Shown one piece after another: positions 62,616 to 64,000 of a DNA stretch of 64,000 nucleotides. The notes beneath the pieces were generated by a model. That model searched no databases. It worked only from the letters and a program-made list of their open reading frames with translations, and was not told where the DNA came from. The translations under genes were made by a program, and so were the position numbers. Every line of letters starts with the position of its first letter. Position 1 is the first letter of the stretch. This DNA is from Streptomyces reniochalinae (GTDB lineage: Bacteria > Actinomycetota > Actinomycetes > Streptomycetales > Streptomycetaceae). Location: contig NZ_QOIM01000040.1 of assembly GCF_003323735.1 (NCBI RefSeq), forward strand, positions 248,001-312,000, written 5' to 3'.

Positions 62616-64000
62616 ATGTCCGACCACCACACGCCACAGCCGCACTCCGCGGCCTTCACCTCCGCGCCTCCCGCCTGGCCGCTGTCCGGCCGCGGCCCGG
62701 GCACGCCCCGCACCCAGGCCGGGCTGCTGCACGACCATCTGACGCGGGGCCACGGCTGGACGGCCGGCGCCGTGGCCGCGGCGCTGCACGGCGGCGGCAC
62801 GGGCCGCGGCCACCGCGCCGTGCTGCTCGGCCCGGACGAGGAGCACCTGGCCGCCGCCGCGCGGGCCCTTGCCGAGGGGCGGCCCACCGCGGACGCCGTC
62901 ACGGGCGAGGCGCTGTCCGGCGGCCTGATGTTCGTCTTCCCCGGCCAGGGCTCCCAGTGGGCGGGCATGGCCGCAGGGCTGCTGGAGACCTCACCGGTGT
63001 TCGCGGCGGCCGTCAGCCGCTGCGAGGAGGCGCTCGCGCCGTGGACCGACTGGTCCCTGACGGCCGTCGTCCGGGGCGACGCGCAGGCGCCGCCGCTGGA
63101 GGCGGCCGATGTGGTGCAGCCGGCTCTCTTCTCCGTCATGGTGGCCCTGGCCGAGCTGTGGCGCTCGGTCGGCGTCACACCGGACGCGGTGGTGGGGCAC
63201 AGCCTCGGCGAGGTCGCCGCCGCCCATGTCGCGGGCGCGCTCGACCTGGACGACGCGGCGCGGGTCGTGGCCCTGTGGAGCAAGGCGCAGGCCACGCTGG
63301 CCGGCGCGGGCGAGATGGTGTCCGTGCTGCTGCCGGAGGAGGAGGTGCGCGAGCGGCTGGCGCCCTGGGAGGGGCGGCTCACCGTCGCGGCGGTCAACAG
63401 CCCCGGCGCGGTGATCGTCTCCGGCGACTCCGACGCCGCCGCCGAGATGCTGGCCCGGTTCACCGAGGACGGGGTGCAGGCGCGCCGCATCGAGGTCGGG
63501 CTGGCGGCGCACTCGCCGCACATCGACGCGATCCTGCCCACGCTGCGCGAGGCCCTGGCGCCGATCCGCCCCGCGGCCCCCACCGTGCCGCTGTACTCGT
63601 CGCTGGTCGGCGGGCTCCTGGACGGCGAGCCGATGGACGCGGACTACTGGTGCCGCAGCCTGCGCAGCACGGTGCGCTTCCGCCAGGCCGTGGCGGCGGC
63701 GGTCGCCGAAGGACACCGGATCGCCGTCGAGATCAGCCCGCACCCGGTGCTGACGGCCGCCGTGCAGAACACCGCCGAGCACGACGGACAGCAGCTGGTG
63801 GTGCAGGAGACGGTGCGTCGCGGCGCGGGCACCCCCGAGCGGTTCGTGCGCTCGCTCGCCGAACTGTACGTGCGCGGTGCCGAGCCGGACTGGACGGCGC
63901 TGCGGGCTCACGAGGCGCCCGCCTGGGAGGGCGCGGCGCGGCTGGCCGAAGTCGTGGGCGAGGCCGGGGAGCGCTGGGAGGCGGGCCCGGCCGAGGGGTC
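62616..64000 (+). CDS. type I polyketide synthase, AT-first (3' end cut by window)
   Basis: The open frame from ATG 62616 (GGGGGAAAGAG upstream) runs off the window end. It begins with a KS-AT linker-like segment (PPAWPLSGRGPGTPRTQAGLL) but no KS. A full acyltransferase follows: FVFPGQGSQWAGMAAGLLE, Ser196 in GHSLGEVAAAHVAGAL, VNSPGAVIVSGD, EISPHPVL. The specificity motif that reads YASH (methylmalonyl) or HAFH (malonyl) in extender ATs reads LAAHS at 296-300. This looks like a loading-module AT selecting an unusual starter; downstream domains are not visible. Confidence 0.88.
   Translation, partial: MSDHHTPQPHSAAFTSAPPAWPLSGRGPGTPRTQAGLLHDHLTRGHGWTAGAVAAALHGGGTGRGHRAVLLGPDEEHLAAAARALAEGRPTADAVTGEALSGGLMFVFPGQGSQWAGMAAGLLETSPVFAAAVSRCEEALAPWTDWSLTAVVRGDAQAPPLEAADVVQPALFSVMVALAELWRSVGVTPDAVVGHSLGEVAAAHVAGALDLDDAARVVALWSKAQATLAGAGEMVSVLLPEEEVRERLAPWEGRLTVAAVNSPGAVIVSGDSDAAAEMLARFTEDGVQARRIEVGLAAHSPHIDAILPTLREALAPIRPAAPTVPLYSSLVGGLLDGEPMDADYWCRSLRSTVRFRQAVAAAVAEGHRIAVEISPHPVLTAAVQNTAEHDGQQLVVQETVRRGAGTPERFVRSLAELYVRGAEPDWTALRAHEAPAWEGAARLAEVVGEAGERWEAGPAEG

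Noticed and set aside
61490..63583. 697-aa open frame on the minus strand
   Set aside because: It lies opposite the C-PCP, MbtH and PKS genes, is Ser/Ala/Arg-rich and has no domain; a mirror frame caused by high GC.

Overview
The window is high-GC actinobacterial DNA, almost certainly from a Streptomyces chromosome. Evidence for this: very strong G/C preference at third codon positions, many GTG starts and some TTG starts, families typical of Streptomyces (XRE regulators with DUF5753-like C-termini, DUF574-type methyltransferases, GPP34, LmbU-type regulator), and rare TTA codons confined to genes of a secondary-metabolite cluster. The gene order from about 5 to 52 kb looks like a conserved chromosomal core for purine and ureide catabolism, followed by a strain-variable biosynthetic cluster.

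Layout. 0-5 kb: the tail of an XdhC xanthine dehydrogenase maturation factor, a 216-bp MITE-like repeat, a membrane-anchored phosphodiesterase-fold protein, an acyl-CoA synthetase, and a zinc-ribbon protein with a degenerate Mrr-like fold. 5-10 kb: catalase, divergent from a small class IV lanthipeptide locus (precursor plus LanL synthetase). 10-14 kb: the hyi-glxR-gcl operon for glyoxylate to glycerate. 14-22 kb: a methyltransferase, regulators, then uraD-uraH-urate oxidase, an 8-oxoguanine deaminase and an NCS2 purine permease. 22-29 kb: a DUF1177-OPT-AroM operon divergent from an IclR regulator and peptidase E, possibly an uncharacterised peptide-utilisation system. 29-38 kb: mixed housekeeping genes including malate synthase, a MobA-like nucleotidyltransferase and a Ser/Thr kinase. 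38-42.4 kb: a second copy of the MITE, the IclR-type regulator (AllR-like), allantoinase and allantoicase. 42.7-53 kb: a secreted RNase Sa homologue, KDG kinase and KDPG aldolase, P450, acetyltransferase, GntR regulator, and a CUT2 sugar ABC transporter with a ROK kinase. 53.7-64 kb: the start of an NRPS/PKS cluster cut by the window end.

How the genes work together. Urate oxidase, UraH and UraD make S-allantoin. Allantoinase and allantoicase open it to ureidoglycolate and urea. Glyoxylate is then consumed either by Gcl, GlxR and Hyi (to glycerate) or by malate synthase (to malate). Catalase removes the hydrogen peroxide made by urate oxidase. Two recurring operator types tie these units together. 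The first is a 15-bp TTCY-N7-GGAA palindrome, found as pairs exactly 21 bp apart at hyi, aceB and allR/allB. The second is a TTCAACA...TGTTGAA palindrome at uraD, katA, aceB and allB; uraD and katA share an identical 17-mer overlapping the -35 box.

The biosynthetic cluster holds a type II thioesterase, an LmbU-family regulator with a long Gly/Ser tail, a YbaK-type deacylase, a thioesterase-fold protein with a Cys nucleophile, a stand-alone A-PCP predicted by eye to load asparagine, an embedded LuxR-type protein, a C-PCP protein with a vestigial A domain, MbtH, and a PKS that begins with an AT domain instead of a KS. Its product cannot be named from this window.
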